Source: Lysobacteraceae bacterium (GTDB taxonomy: Bacteria; Pseudomonadota; Gammaproteobacteria; Nevskiales; Nevskiaceae). Taken from it: a stretch of 64,000 nt of DNA. The stretch is taken from NCBI GenBank assembly GCA_013823855.1, contig PNMW01000044.1:38426-102425 (forward strand), in the 5' to 3' direction. This document shows, piece by piece, positions 46,540 through 55,284 of this stretch (positions within the stretch are counted from its first letter, which is position 1; every line of letters begins with the position of its first letter). Below the pieces are notes generated by a model, which did not search any database, was not told the DNA's origin, and saw only the letters and a program-made list of their open reading frames with translations. The position numbers and the translations under genes were made by a program.

Positions 46540-47232
46540 TTACAGCCGGTAGGCGCCGAACTTCATCAGCTGCGCGATACCGGCCATGAGCTTCTTGACC
46601 GGCGCCGGCATCGGGCTGGCGCCGGCTTCCGCCGCTTCCTCGCCATGGCGCGCCTCGTCGACGCGCATCGCTTCGACGATCGCCCGCGAGCGCCGATCCT
46701 GGCGTGGCAGCTTGCCGAGATGCTCGTTGAGATGCTCGACGACCTGACGCTCGGTTTCCTCGACGAAGCCGAGGCTGGCCTTGTCGCCGACCAGCCCGGC
46801 CGCCGCGCCGATCGCGAACGAACCGGCATACCAGAGCGGGCTCAGCACGCTCGGCTTCTCGCCGAGTTCCCGCAGTCGGGCATCGCACCACAGCAGGTGA
46901 TTGCGTTCCTCGCTGGCCGCCCGCAGCAGGTGTTCCCGCACCGCGCCGTCGCGCGCGACCAGCGCCTGGCCCTGGTACAGCGCCTGCGCCGACACCTCGC
47001 CCGCATGGTTGACGCGCATCAGGCCGGCGGCATGCCTGCGTTCGCGCTCGTCGAGCGGCGCCTCGGCCACCCGCTCGGCCGGATAGCGGCTCGGCGCGCT
47101 GCTGCGCGGCGGCGCGAACGGCCCCCGCGCCAGCAGCTTCAGGCCCTTGCCGAGCTGCATCAGCGCCCGGTCGGCGGGGGTGTAATCGCGGTCGGCGTCG
47201 CGACCGGATCCTGCGTCGAAAGACGTTGCCAT
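46540..47232 (-). CDS. coq7: 3-demethoxyubiquinol 3-hydroxylase (Coq7-type di-iron)
   Basis: This 230-residue di-iron monooxygenase of ubiquinone synthesis performs the last ring hydroxylation. Metal ligands follow the Coq7 pattern: RVNHAGEVSAQALYQGQ (Glu), SEERNHLLWC (ExxH), EETERQVVEHLNEHL (Glu) and DEARHG (ExxH). Residues 1-65 are a variable basic extension. A hydrophobic helix (LWYAGSFAIGAAAGLVG) anchors it to the membrane surface. GGAG lies 8 nt before the ATG. Confidence 0.94.
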   Translation of the reverse strand: MATSFDAGSGRDADRDYTPADRALMQLGKGLKLLARGPFAPPRSSAPSRYPAERVAEAPLDERERRHAAGLMRVNHAGEVSAQALYQGQALVARDGAVREHLLRAASEERNHLLWCDARLRELGEKPSVLSPLWYAGSFAIGAAAGLVGDKASLGFVEETERQVVEHLNEHLGKLPRQDRRSRAIVEAMRVDEARHGEEAAEAGASPMPAPVKKLMAGIAQLMKFGAYRL

Positions 47233-47332
47233 TTGTGGCGCTCCAAGGTTTTTCCTATTCTGCGGAGGTTATCCGCCACCCGCCACCTGCCCTGGTGCCG
47301 CATCTGTGGCCCCCTCGCTTACGGAACCCGCC

Positions 47333-49051
47333 ATGAAACTCCCGCTGCTTGACCAGCTGACGCTGGTGCTGGCGGTGCTCGCATCGTCCGCCGCGATCGC
47401 TGCCGAACCCGCCGCCGCCTCGTTCGCCGCTGCCGGCCTGCCGCCGGCCGTGGCCGCCGCCGCGGCCGGCATCGACGGCGAACGGATCCGCAGCCACGTC
47501 CGCTTCCTGTCCCACGACCTGCTCGAAGGCCGCGGCACCGGCAGCCGGGGCGGCGACATCGCCGCCGAATACCTCGCCACGCAGTTCGCGCTGGCCGGCC
47601 TGAAACCGGCCGGCGACGACGGCAGCTACCTGCAGAAGGTCCGCTTCGCCGGTGCGCAGACGCTCGACAGCAGCAGCCTGTCGTTCGTGCCCAACGACGG
47701 CGAGGCGCTGCCGCTGAAGCTGTTCGACGACTACGTGGTGTCCAACCACACGCTGACCGAGAACGTCAGCATCGACGCGCCGCTGGTGTTCGTCGGCTAC
47801 GGCATCGACGCGCCCGAGTACCAGTGGGACGATTACAAGGGCGTCGACGTGCGCGGCAAGGTCGCGCTGATCATCGTCAACGAGCCGCCGTCGACCGATC
47901 CGAAGTTCTTCAAGGGCGAGGCGCTGACCTACTACGGCCGCTGGACCTACAAGTACGAGCAGGCGGCGCGCAAGGGCGCGGTCGGCGCGGTGATCATCCA
48001 TCGCGACGACCTGGCCAGCTATCCGTGGTCGGTGGTGAAAAGCTCGTGGAGCAACGAAGCGATCGCGCTGGCCGACGATCCGCGCCAGAAGCTGCAGGCG
48101 GCGTCCTGGGTGCAGCTGGAAGTGGCGCGACTGCTGCTGTCGCTGTCCGGCCGCGAACTCGACGAGGCGATCCGGCAGGCCGGCAGCCGCGAATTCAAGG
48201 CGTTCGAACTGCCGGTGCGGATGCGCGCCAGCATCGACAGCCGGGTGCGCCGTTTCGAATCGAGCAATGTCGTCGCCATGCTGCCCGGCGCCGACAAGGG
48301 TGCCGCCCGGCAGGCGGTGCTGTACAGCGCCCACTACGACCATCTCGGCATCGTCGCCGACCTGACCGGCCCCCCAGGAACGGATTACATCTTCAACGGC
48401 GCGATCGACAACGCCACCGGTTGCGCCGTGGTGCTGGAACTGGCGCGCGCCTATGCCTCGATGAAGGCCAGCACCGGCACGCCGCCGCCGCATCCGGTGA
48501 TCTTCGCGGCGGTCACCGCCGAGGAGAAAGGCCTGCTCGGTTCGAAGTACCTCGGCGAGCACCCGCCGATCCCGGTCGGCCAGATCGGCCTGAACCTGAA
48601 CTTCGACAGCTTCGCGCCGCTCGGCGTGCCGGAAAGCGTGAAGATGCTCGGCTCCGAGCGGCTGAACTTCTTCCCTACCGTGGAGAAGACCGCCAAGGCC
48701 TTCCGGCTCGCGATCGAGCCGGATTCGCGGCCGCTGGCCGGCAGCTACTACCGCTCCGATCACTTCAGCATGGCGCGGGTCGGGGTGCCGGCGTTCTCGG
48801 TCAGCCTCGGCGACAAGTTCGCCGGCCAGACCCGCGAATGGGGTCAGGAGCGCGCCCGTGAATACACGGCCAAGCACTACCACCAGCCCAGTGACGAGTA
48901 CCGCGCCGACATGGACTTCACTTCAAGCGTCGACATGGCCCGCTTCGGCCTGGCGCTCGGCTGGCAGGCGTTGAGCGCCGCGACGCCGGTCGCCTGGCTG
49001 CCCGGCGACGAATTCGAGGCCACGCGGCTGAAGAGCGAACGCAACCCGTGA
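47333..49051 (+). CDS. secreted M28 family zinc aminopeptidase
   Basis: This 572-residue exported metallopeptidase has a signal peptide (to about ...AAIAAEP). A PA-type insert (residues about 120-230, VFVGYGIDAPEYQWDDYKGVDVRGKVALI) interrupts the start of the M28 domain. Zinc ligands fit SAHYDHLG (His), GAIDNATG (bridging Asp), TAEEKGLLGS (Glu-Glu), a downstream Asp/Glu and the last His in AKHYHQPSDEY. It cleaves N-terminal residues from peptides in the periplasm or medium. It is divergent from coq7 and followed 19 bp later by the FadE-like gene. Confidence 0.92.
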   Translation: MKLPLLDQLTLVLAVLASSAAIAAEPAAASFAAAGLPPAVAAAAAGIDGERIRSHVRFLSHDLLEGRGTGSRGGDIAAEYLATQFALAGLKPAGDDGSYLQKVRFAGAQTLDSSSLSFVPNDGEALPLKLFDDYVVSNHTLTENVSIDAPLVFVGYGIDAPEYQWDDYKGVDVRGKVALIIVNEPPSTDPKFFKGEALTYYGRWTYKYEQAARKGAVGAVIIHRDDLASYPWSVVKSSWSNEAIALADDPRQKLQAASWVQLEVARLLLSLSGRELDEAIRQAGSREFKAFELPVRMRASIDSRVRRFESSNVVAMLPGADKGAARQAVLYSAHYDHLGIVADLTGPPGTDYIFNGAIDNATGCAVVLELARAYASMKASTGTPPPHPVIFAAVTAEEKGLLGSKYLGEHPPIPVGQIGLNLNFDSFAPLGVPESVKMLGSERLNFFPTVEKTAKAFRLAIEPDSRPLAGSYYRSDHFSMARVGVPAFSVSLGDKFAGQTREWGQERAREYTAKHYHQPSDEYRADMDFTSSVDMARFGLALGWQALSAATPVAWLPGDEFEATRLKSERNP

Positions 49052-49070
49052 TATCGAGCCGCTCGTCCGC

Positions 49071-51356
49071 ATGACCTATTGGCTGCTGTTCTTCCTGATC
49101 GCGATCGTCGCGCTGGCCTACGCCCGCGCCGGCATCCGCACCACCAGCGCGGTGCTGGCGGCGGTCGTGCTGTTCTACGGCGTGTTCGGCGATTCGCTGA
49201 TCGCCTTCCTGCTGATGCTGGCGGCCGGCGTGCTGGTGCTGCTGCCGCTGAACCTGCCGGTGCTGCGGCAGGAATGGCTGTCGCGACCGCTGTTCCTGCG
49301 CTTCCGGCGGATGCTGTCGCGGCTCGACGAACGCCAGCTGGCGGCGCTGTCGTCATCGGGCAGCGGCTGGGAAGCCGAGCTGTTCAACGGCGCCCCCGAC
49401 TGGACCCGCTTCCACGGGGACTACAGCGCCCGCCTGACGCCGGACGAGCGCGCCCTGCTCGAAGGGCCGCTCGCCGAGTTCTGCAGCCGCTACACCCGCG
49501 ATCCGGAAGCCGGACCGGCCACCCAGGCCCGCCTGCGCGCCTACGGCCTGCACGGCCTGGCCATCGACAGCGTCCACGGCGGGCGCGGCCTGTCCGGGCT
49601 CGCCCAATCCGCCGCGCTGGCCCGGCTCAGCGCCAGCATCAGCCGCACGCTGGCGCAGCGGGTCGGCTCGCTGCCACGGCTGGCGTGGATCGAGGCGCTG
49701 CAGCGGCGCGGCACCGCCGCCCAGCAGAGCCAGTGGCTGCCGATGCTGGCCGCCGGCGCCCAGCTGCAGACCGCCGAAGCGGGCGCCGTGGCCGGTGATG
49801 CCCTGGTCGAGGCCGGCCACGACGGCCCGCTGCTGCAGCTGGAACTGAATGTCACGGTCGATGCCGACGCCGATATCGTCGGCCTGTGCGTCGATCTCCG
49901 CGATCCCGGAGGCCGGCTCGGCCCGGACGCGGCCACCGGCCCGACCTGGCTGCTGATCGACGCGGTACAGCTGCGCGACGCGCCGACCCGGCTCCGGGTC
50001 GGCTTCGACGCGGTGATCGGCGGCCGCGAGCAGATCGGCGCAGCCGCTCGCCACGCGGCCGAAAGCCGGGCCGTGGCCGACGCCATCGCGCCGGTGGCGA
50101 TCCACGCCGGCAGCGCCGCCGCACTGGCGCTGGCCAGCGGCAGCCTGGCCCGGCTGCGCGCGCCGTTCGGGGAAGCGCTCGGCACCCGGGCGATGGCCGA
50201 GGAAGCGCTGGCCACGCTGGCGGCCCGGGCCTGGGCCGCGCAGGCGCTGGCGACGGCCACCGCAAGGGCCGTCGACCTCGGCGAGAAGCCCTATGCCGCT
50301 GCCGCCTTCGCCCGCACGCTCGGCCTGCTGCAGGCCCGCGAATGCGCCGCCGCGGCGCGCGATCTCGGCATCGACCGCACCCTGCTGGCAGCGCGCGTCG
50401 ACGATGCCGACGAACCGGCCAGCGATGGCACGGAACCGACCCTGCTGGCCCGTCCGGACGTCTACAGCGCCTGCGTGCTGCGCAGCCACGCGGCGTTCAT
50501 GGCGGCCCTGGGCGCGGCCCAGGACCCGAATCCGGCGACCGCGCTGACCCGCTTCGACGATGCCCTGTGGACCCACGTCGGCCATCTGTTCGGCACGGCC
50601 ACCCAGGCGTTCGCGCTCGGCCTGACCGCCGGCAGCAGCCTGTTCGGCAACAGCACCACAGAAGCCCAGCATCTGCGCAGGATCAACCGCTACAGCGCCG
50701 CCCTGGCGTTCGCCGCCGATGTCGCGCTGAGCCTACTGGCGCGGGAGCTCGGCTCGCGTCGCCCGTATACGGCGCTGCGGGCGATGCGCGAAGCCTCGCG
50801 GCGCAGCCTGACCACCTGGCTCGGCGATGCCCTGGCCCAGCTCTACCTGGCCAGCGCCGCCCTGCGGCAGTTCGATGAAGGCGGCGCCCATGCCGACGAA
50901 CGCGCGGTGCTGGAGCTGATCTGCACCGACGCCTTCGCCGCCTGCGAGGAGGCGCTGGACCGCCTGATCCGCCACCTGTCGTCGCCGCTGCTGGCGACCA
51001 TGACCCGGCTGATCGTGATGCCGCTCGGCGCCAGCCGTCGGGCGCCGCGCGAAGTCACCCAGCGCACGGTCGCCGCGCAGCTGCAGAACGACAGCCGCCT
51101 GCGCGAACGGCTCAGCGAGCGCGTCGGCCTGCCATCCGATGCCAGCCCCTGGCCGCTGCTCGACGACGCGCTGCGCCTGCAGGGCGAAGCCAGCGCGATC
51201 GAGGAGCGGCTCGTGAAAGCCGGCGGCGGCCGGCTGCCGCGGCACCTGCCGACCCGCATCAACGAAGCCCGCAGCGCCGGGCTGATCGACGAGGCCGAGG
51301 CCCAGGTGCTGCACGACTGGCTGCGCGCCGCCCGGCGAGTCCACCTTCCAAACTGA
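49071..51356 (+). CDS. FadE-like acyl-CoA dehydrogenase paralogue with degenerate active site
   Basis: This 761-residue protein aligns along its length with E. coli FadE: two N-terminal membrane segments, SAPVF-like SRPLFLRFRRML, GWEAELFNGAPDW, LTPDERALLEGPLAEFC, and a well-kept C-terminal DUF1974 part (WTHVGHLFGTATQAFALGLTAG, LGDALAQLYLASAALRQFD). The FAD/substrate core is eroded: the FadE TSPEAGSD motif reads TAEAGAVAGD (residues 234-243), the GRGI stretch is lost and the catalytic TVEGAN region reads GTEPTL (Glu455 may correspond). It is open throughout, so it may be a structural or regulatory pseudoenzyme rather than a pseudogene. Confidence 0.75.
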   Translation: MTYWLLFFLIAIVALAYARAGIRTTSAVLAAVVLFYGVFGDSLIAFLLMLAAGVLVLLPLNLPVLRQEWLSRPLFLRFRRMLSRLDERQLAALSSSGSGWEAELFNGAPDWTRFHGDYSARLTPDERALLEGPLAEFCSRYTRDPEAGPATQARLRAYGLHGLAIDSVHGGRGLSGLAQSAALARLSASISRTLAQRVGSLPRLAWIEALQRRGTAAQQSQWLPMLAAGAQLQTAEAGAVAGDALVEAGHDGPLLQLELNVTVDADADIVGLCVDLRDPGGRLGPDAATGPTWLLIDAVQLRDAPTRLRVGFDAVIGGREQIGAAARHAAESRAVADAIAPVAIHAGSAAALALASGSLARLRAPFGEALGTRAMAEEALATLAARAWAAQALATATARAVDLGEKPYAAAAFARTLGLLQARECAAAARDLGIDRTLLAARVDDADEPASDGTEPTLLARPDVYSACVLRSHAAFMAALGAAQDPNPATALTRFDDALWTHVGHLFGTATQAFALGLTAGSSLFGNSTTEAQHLRRINRYSAALAFAADVALSLLARELGSRRPYTALRAMREASRRSLTTWLGDALAQLYLASAALRQFDEGGAHADERAVLELICTDAFAACEEALDRLIRHLSSPLLATMTRLIVMPLGASRRAPREVTQRTVAAQLQNDSRLRERLSERVGLPSDASPWPLLDDALRLQGEASAIEERLVKAGGGRLPRHLPTRINEARSAGLIDEAEAQVLHDWLRAARRVHLPN

Positions 51357-51369
51357 GAGCGGCACCGTC

Positions 51370-52959
51370 ATGCCCGACCTGAACACGCCCGCGTTTCCAA
51401 TGATCCGCAACATTGCTGCACTGCGGGAAGGACCCTTCGACCTGCTGGTGATCGGCGGCGGCATCTACGGCAGCTGGACCGCATGCGATGCCGCCCAGCG
51501 CGGCCTGAAAGTGGCGCTGATCGAGCGCAGCGACTGGGGCGCGGGCACCTCGCAGTCTTCATCGAAGCTGATCCACGGCGGACTGCGCTATCTGGAGCAT
51601 TACGAGTTCGCGCTGGTGCGCCATGCGCTGGCCGAGCGCCGCGTGCTGTCGCGCCTGGCGCCGCATCTGGTGCGGCCGCTGAACTTCGTGGTGCCGGTCT
51701 GGAAGGGCGCCAGAGTCGGCCGCATGCAGCTGCTCGCCGGCTTGACGCTGTACGACTTCCTGGCCACTGGCAAGCAGCCGGTGCCGCGCTTCAAGTCGTT
51801 CTCGCGCAGGAAGCTGCTGGCCGCCCATCCCTACCTCGATGAAACCGGCCTGAAAGGCGGCCTGCGCTACGGCGACTGCCAGGAGGACGATGCCCGGATG
51901 ACCTTGTTCGTGGTCGCTGCGGCGCAGGCTGCCGGCGCGGTCTGCGCCAATGCGGTGACCGCCGACGAGCTGCTGTTCGACGGCGATCGCTGTGTCGGCG
52001 CGGCGCTGCGCGACACCGAGACCGGCCAGGCTTTCCCGCTGCGCGCGTCCTGCGTGGTCAACGCCGCCGGGCCGTGGGCGCATCGCCTGCCGGGCACCAC
52101 GCCGCCGGCGGTCAAGCTGGTCAAGGGCGTGCATCTGGTGCTGCCGGCGATCCCGGGGCTGGAGGACGCCTTCCTGCTGACTGCGCCCAGCGATGGCCGG
52201 GTGTTCTTCGTGATTCCGTGGAACGGCCGGACCCTGGTCGGTACCACCGAATCGCAGGTTGCCGACGCCACCGGCATCGGCGTCGACGACGCCGAGACCG
52301 GCTATCTGCTCGACGCCGTCAACGCGCTGATGCCGGGCCTGCGCTGGACGGCGGACGACATCATCGGCCGCTTTGCCGGCGTGCGCAGCCTGCAGGCGGA
52401 AGATGCCGAAAGCCTGGCCGCGGTCAGCCGCGAATTCGCCGTGCTGACGCCGCGTCCGGGGCTGGTCTGGCCGCTCGGCGGCAAGTACACGACTGCGCGC
52501 TGCGATGCCGTGGAGATCGTCGACCGGGTGTTCGACAGCCTCGGCAAGCCGGCCGTCGACTCGCGCACCGCGCGCGTCGCCCTGCCCGGCGCACCGCAGG
52601 AGGTGCGCGAGCTTGGCGACTTCACCGGCTGGCAGCAGGAAGCCATCAGCGGCCTCGCCCGCCGCGGCTTCGATGCCGAGACGGCCCGCTCGCTGACCCT
52701 GCGCCACGGCACCGGCATCCGCCGCGTCGAAGCGCTGATCGACGAGAACCCGGCCTGGAGTACCCGCATCCATCCCGACGTGCCATACCTGCGCGCCGAG
52801 GTGGTGCTGGCGGTACGCGACGAAATGGCGCGCACCGTCGACGACGTGGTGCGCCGGCGCATGCCGCTGAGTCTGGTCGTCCACGACGCGCCAGCCTGGC
52901 GCGCCACGGTGGCCGAACTGATGGCGGAAGCAACCACGACCGCTGCCGCTCAGGCGTAG
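51370..52959 (+). CDS. glpD: aerobic glycerol-3-phosphate dehydrogenase
   Basis: This 529-residue FAD enzyme oxidises glycerol-3-phosphate to dihydroxyacetone phosphate at the inner membrane and feeds quinone. The N-terminal FAD motif is LLVIGGGIYGSWTACDAAQRG, then ERSDWGAGTSQSSSKLIHGGLRYLE, NAAGPWAHRLPG, KGVHLVLP, FFVIPWNGRTLVGTTE and the DAO-C domain near the end. A start at the second Met (51403) would also fit. It follows the FadE-like gene by 13 bp. Its stop overlaps the convergent RES gene by 10 bp. Confidence 0.94.
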   Translation: MPDLNTPAFPMIRNIAALREGPFDLLVIGGGIYGSWTACDAAQRGLKVALIERSDWGAGTSQSSSKLIHGGLRYLEHYEFALVRHALAERRVLSRLAPHLVRPLNFVVPVWKGARVGRMQLLAGLTLYDFLATGKQPVPRFKSFSRRKLLAAHPYLDETGLKGGLRYGDCQEDDARMTLFVVAAAQAAGAVCANAVTADELLFDGDRCVGAALRDTETGQAFPLRASCVVNAAGPWAHRLPGTTPPAVKLVKGVHLVLPAIPGLEDAFLLTAPSDGRVFFVIPWNGRTLVGTTESQVADATGIGVDDAETGYLLDAVNALMPGLRWTADDIIGRFAGVRSLQAEDAESLAAVSREFAVLTPRPGLVWPLGGKYTTARCDAVEIVDRVFDSLGKPAVDSRTARVALPGAPQEVRELGDFTGWQQEAISGLARRGFDAETARSLTLRHGTGIRRVEALIDENPAWSTRIHPDVPYLRAEVVLAVRDEMARTVDDVVRRRMPLSLVVHDAPAWRATVAELMAEATTTAAAQA

Positions 52960-53675
52960 TCGAACTCCAGCGCCTCGCCGCGCGCCGGCCGGCTGCCGGC
53001 ACGGATCCACGAGGCGCGCCGGGCGTCGGCGCTGAGGAACCAGGTCTGCCGGCTGGTGATGCCGCGGCTGCCGGCGAAGGCGCGGCAGTCGAGGACCGCC
53101 GCGCAGGCGGCCGCTGCCGGATCACGCACCGAGCGGTAGCGGATCAGCTGGATGCCGGCCTCGCGGGCCGCGCGGGCCAGGGTCCGGCAGGCGCCGTAGT
53201 CGTCCGGCTGCCGCCATTGCGCGGCATCGACGTCCAGCGGCGCCCGGTCGAGATCCAGCAGGAGGCCATCGGCACTGGCGCGGAACAGCGTGTGCGCCAC
53301 GGCATCGAGCGCGCTCAGGCCGTCGCTGTCGGCGACGAAACGGCAGCGCCAGTAGCCGACTTCGGCGCAGGCGGTGCGCATGGTCTCGGCGCCGTACCAG
53401 ACGCCGGGATCGGTGCGATCGCGGAAGCGCGAGCCGTAGCGGCCGGATGGGTAGCGGAACGGCGTGAACAGCAGGTCGTCGAGCGCGCGGCAGGAGGCCG
53501 GGATCGCCGGTTTCGCGGCTTCGAGCAGTGCTTCCAGCAGTTCCTGTTCCGCCAGCGAATCGACCAGCACCCGGGTGGCGACCACATGCTGTGCTTCCAC
53601 GGCCCGCCACAGCGCCAATTCGGCGTGGCTGGCCTCAGATGCGAGCGCGCGAGGCGTCCAGGTAATGGAGGACAT
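52950..53675 (-). CDS. RES domain toxin of a RES-Xre system
   Basis: This 241-residue protein has the RES fold, related to ADP-ribosyltransferases; characterised members deplete NAD+. Key residues are visible: Arg in LWRAV, FRYPSGRYGSRFRDR (the Tyr/Arg pocket), Glu in TACAEVGYWR and Ser in RYRSVRDP. It starts inside the last 41 bp of the upstream Xre-like antitoxin gene, a usual antitoxin-toxin overlap. The family arginine and glutamate positions seem intact, so it is probably active. Confidence 0.88.
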   Translation of the reverse strand: MSSITWTPRALASEASHAELALWRAVEAQHVVATRVLVDSLAEQELLEALLEAAKPAIPASCRALDDLLFTPFRYPSGRYGSRFRDRTDPGVWYGAETMRTACAEVGYWRCRFVADSDGLSALDAVAHTLFRASADGLLLDLDRAPLDVDAAQWRQPDDYGACRTLARAAREAGIQLIRYRSVRDPAAAACAAVLDCRAFAGSRGITSRQTWFLSADARRASWIRAGSRPARGEALEFDYA

Positions 53676-54033
53676 CGATCAGGCCTTCGCAGCTGCCCAG
53701 CAGCTTCGCCGGTTCGCCGCCGAGCGCGGCATTGCCGGAATGCAGCCAGGCCTGCATCGCGTCGACCTTGCCACCGGTGATCGCATCGAGCGAGCGGTAG
53801 ACCCGGACCAGCAGCGCGGCCAGTTCCCAGGGCTTGGAATCCGGGCTCAAGCGCCAGGTGCCGGCATGCAGGCGCGAGGTGGTCGCCGGGCTCAGGCCGA
53901 GGGTTCGCGCCAGCTGCACCTGGGACAGCTTCAGCCGCTCCGCGGCACGCACGACCGCCTTCGACAGCACCGCCGCCGCTTCCGGAGCAGCAGCGGCGTG
54001 ACGGTAGACGGCAGCGGACTCGTTTATTTCCAT
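53635..54033 (-). CDS. Xre/MbcA/ParS-type antitoxin (DUF2384)
   Basis: This 132-residue antitoxin of the RES toxin has an N-terminal helix-turn-helix (LKLSQVQLARTLGLSPATTSRLH) and a C-terminal toxin-binding DUF2384 domain (ALLVRVYRSLDAITGGKVDAMQAWLHSGNAALGG...). The ATG before EINESAAVYRH was chosen; it follows an upstream in-frame start that would add 12 residues. Antitoxin-first order with overlap suggests autoregulated co-expression. Confidence 0.88.
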   Translation of the reverse strand: MEINESAAVYRHAAAAPEAAAVLSKAVVRAAERLKLSQVQLARTLGLSPATTSRLHAGTWRLSPDSKPWELAALLVRVYRSLDAITGGKVDAMQAWLHSGNAALGGEPAKLLGSCEGLIDVLHYLDASRARI

Positions 54034-54075
54034 GGAAAGAATCGTGCGCCTGTCTTTCCAGATTTGCAAGACCGT

Positions 54076-54765
54076 TCAGGGCAGCGGCGGTGGCGGTTCG
54101 TCCGGCACGGCGTTGACCGCTTCCGGCCCGCCGAGGAACTTCGGTTCGGTGGACAGCACATACAGATCGAGCACCGCCTTCACGCGGGCGAATGCTTCGC
54201 GCAGATAGGTACGGCTGAACAGCCCGATGCTGTCGCTGCCGGCCGAATAGCCGGCGACGCGAATGCCGAGTTTCTTGGCGATGAACACCGCGCGGTAGGC
54301 GTGGTACTCCTGGGTGATCACGGTCATCCGTTCGAGGTTGAACACGGCTTTCGCGCGGCTGATCGAATCGAAGGTGCGAACGCCGGCGAAATCCATGGTG
54401 ATCGCCTGCGACGGAATGCCGGCCTTGGTCAGTTCGCGCCACATCTGGCGCGGCTCGTTGTAGGTGGAATCCGGATTGGCGCCGCTGACGATGATCTTCT
54501 TGATCTTGCCGAGCTGGTAGAGCTGCACGGCCGCTTCGATGCGACCGTAGAACTGCGGATTCGGGCGACCGTTGCGGGCATAGGGACTGCAGCCGAGCAC
54601 GAGGCCGACCTCGTTGTCCGGCAGCAGCGACCAGTTCGAGTAGACGTAGGCCTCGGAGTTGTTGATCACCCAGTTGTTGATCAGCAGCATCAGGCCAGCC
54701 GCCAGCGCCGCGACCCAGACCAGGCCGCGGCGCAGGCGTCGACGCGTGGACGCCTTCAGCTTCAA
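54076..54765 (-). CDS. sanA: SanA/YdcF family (DUF218) inner-membrane protein
   Basis: This 229-residue protein has one N-terminal membrane helix and a periplasmic DUF218 domain: VGLVLGCSPYARNGRPNPQFYGRIEAAVQLY, IIVSGANPDSTYNEPRQMWRELTKAGIP, DFAGVRTFDSISRAK and VITQEYHAYRAVFIAKKLGI. SanA homologues affect envelope permeability (vancomycin exclusion). No ATG fits. A TTG overlapping the MAPEG stop (TTGA) gives a family-length protein, so translation is probably coupled. The C-terminal Pro-rich end (DEPPPPLP) is unusual. Confidence 0.87.
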   Translation of the reverse strand: MKLKASTRRRLRRGLVWVAALAAGLMLLINNWVINNSEAYVYSNWSLLPDNEVGLVLGCSPYARNGRPNPQFYGRIEAAVQLYQLGKIKKIIVSGANPDSTYNEPRQMWRELTKAGIPSQAITMDFAGVRTFDSISRAKAVFNLERMTVITQEYHAYRAVFIAKKLGIRVAGYSAGSDSIGLFSRTYLREAFARVKAVLDLYVLSTEPKFLGGPEAVNAVPDEPPPPLP

Positions 54766-55169
54766 GCCAGCAGCCCGTAGAACATCAGGCCGAAACAGAC
54801 CAGCTGCACGGTCCAGAACGTGGCGCGGGCCAGCACCAGCGGCGTGTTGACGCCGACGATGTGGACCAGACTCTGGCCGAGGCGCGCATAGACCACGTAC
54901 ATGGCCAGCGGCGCGGTCACTTCCGGCTTGCCGATGGCCTGCGCGGCCAGCACCAGCACGGCGAAGATCGGCAGGTTCTCCAGGGTGTTGGCATGGGCGT
55001 CGGCGACCCGCTGGATGAAGCCCGGATCGTTCGGGTTCTTGGCACCACGCGGCCACGAGGTGATCGGCGTGCCGGTCAGCAGCGCGACGCCGCGGTAGGC
55101 GAACACAGTCAGCACCAGCAGGAAGGCCCAGCCGGTGAACAGCAGCAATGCTTGCACTGAGACGGTCAT
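54762..55169 (-). CDS. MAPEG family membrane protein
   Basis: This 135-residue protein with four transmembrane helices fits the MAPEG family (membrane-associated eicosanoid/glutathione metabolism): RVADAHANTLENLPIFAVLVLAAQ and YVVYARLGQSLVHIVGVN. Bacterial members are poorly characterised; some conjugate glutathione. It overlaps the start of sanA by 4 bp, so the two form a unit. The upstream 115 bp to the VWA gene contains its presumed promoter. Confidence 0.85.
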   Translation of the reverse strand: MTVSVQALLLFTGWAFLLVLTVFAYRGVALLTGTPITSWPRGAKNPNDPGFIQRVADAHANTLENLPIFAVLVLAAQAIGKPEVTAPLAMYVVYARLGQSLVHIVGVNTPLVLARATFWTVQLVCFGLMFYGLLA

Positions 55170-55284
55170 TCTTGTTCTCCCGTTTTATTCGCTGCGAGTG
55201 TGCAGCGAAGGGGGACTATAGGCGGCGGCAGGACGGTCGGAAACCGTTGAATTTCGCCGGCGGATTTTCAGCGCCGTGAAACAT

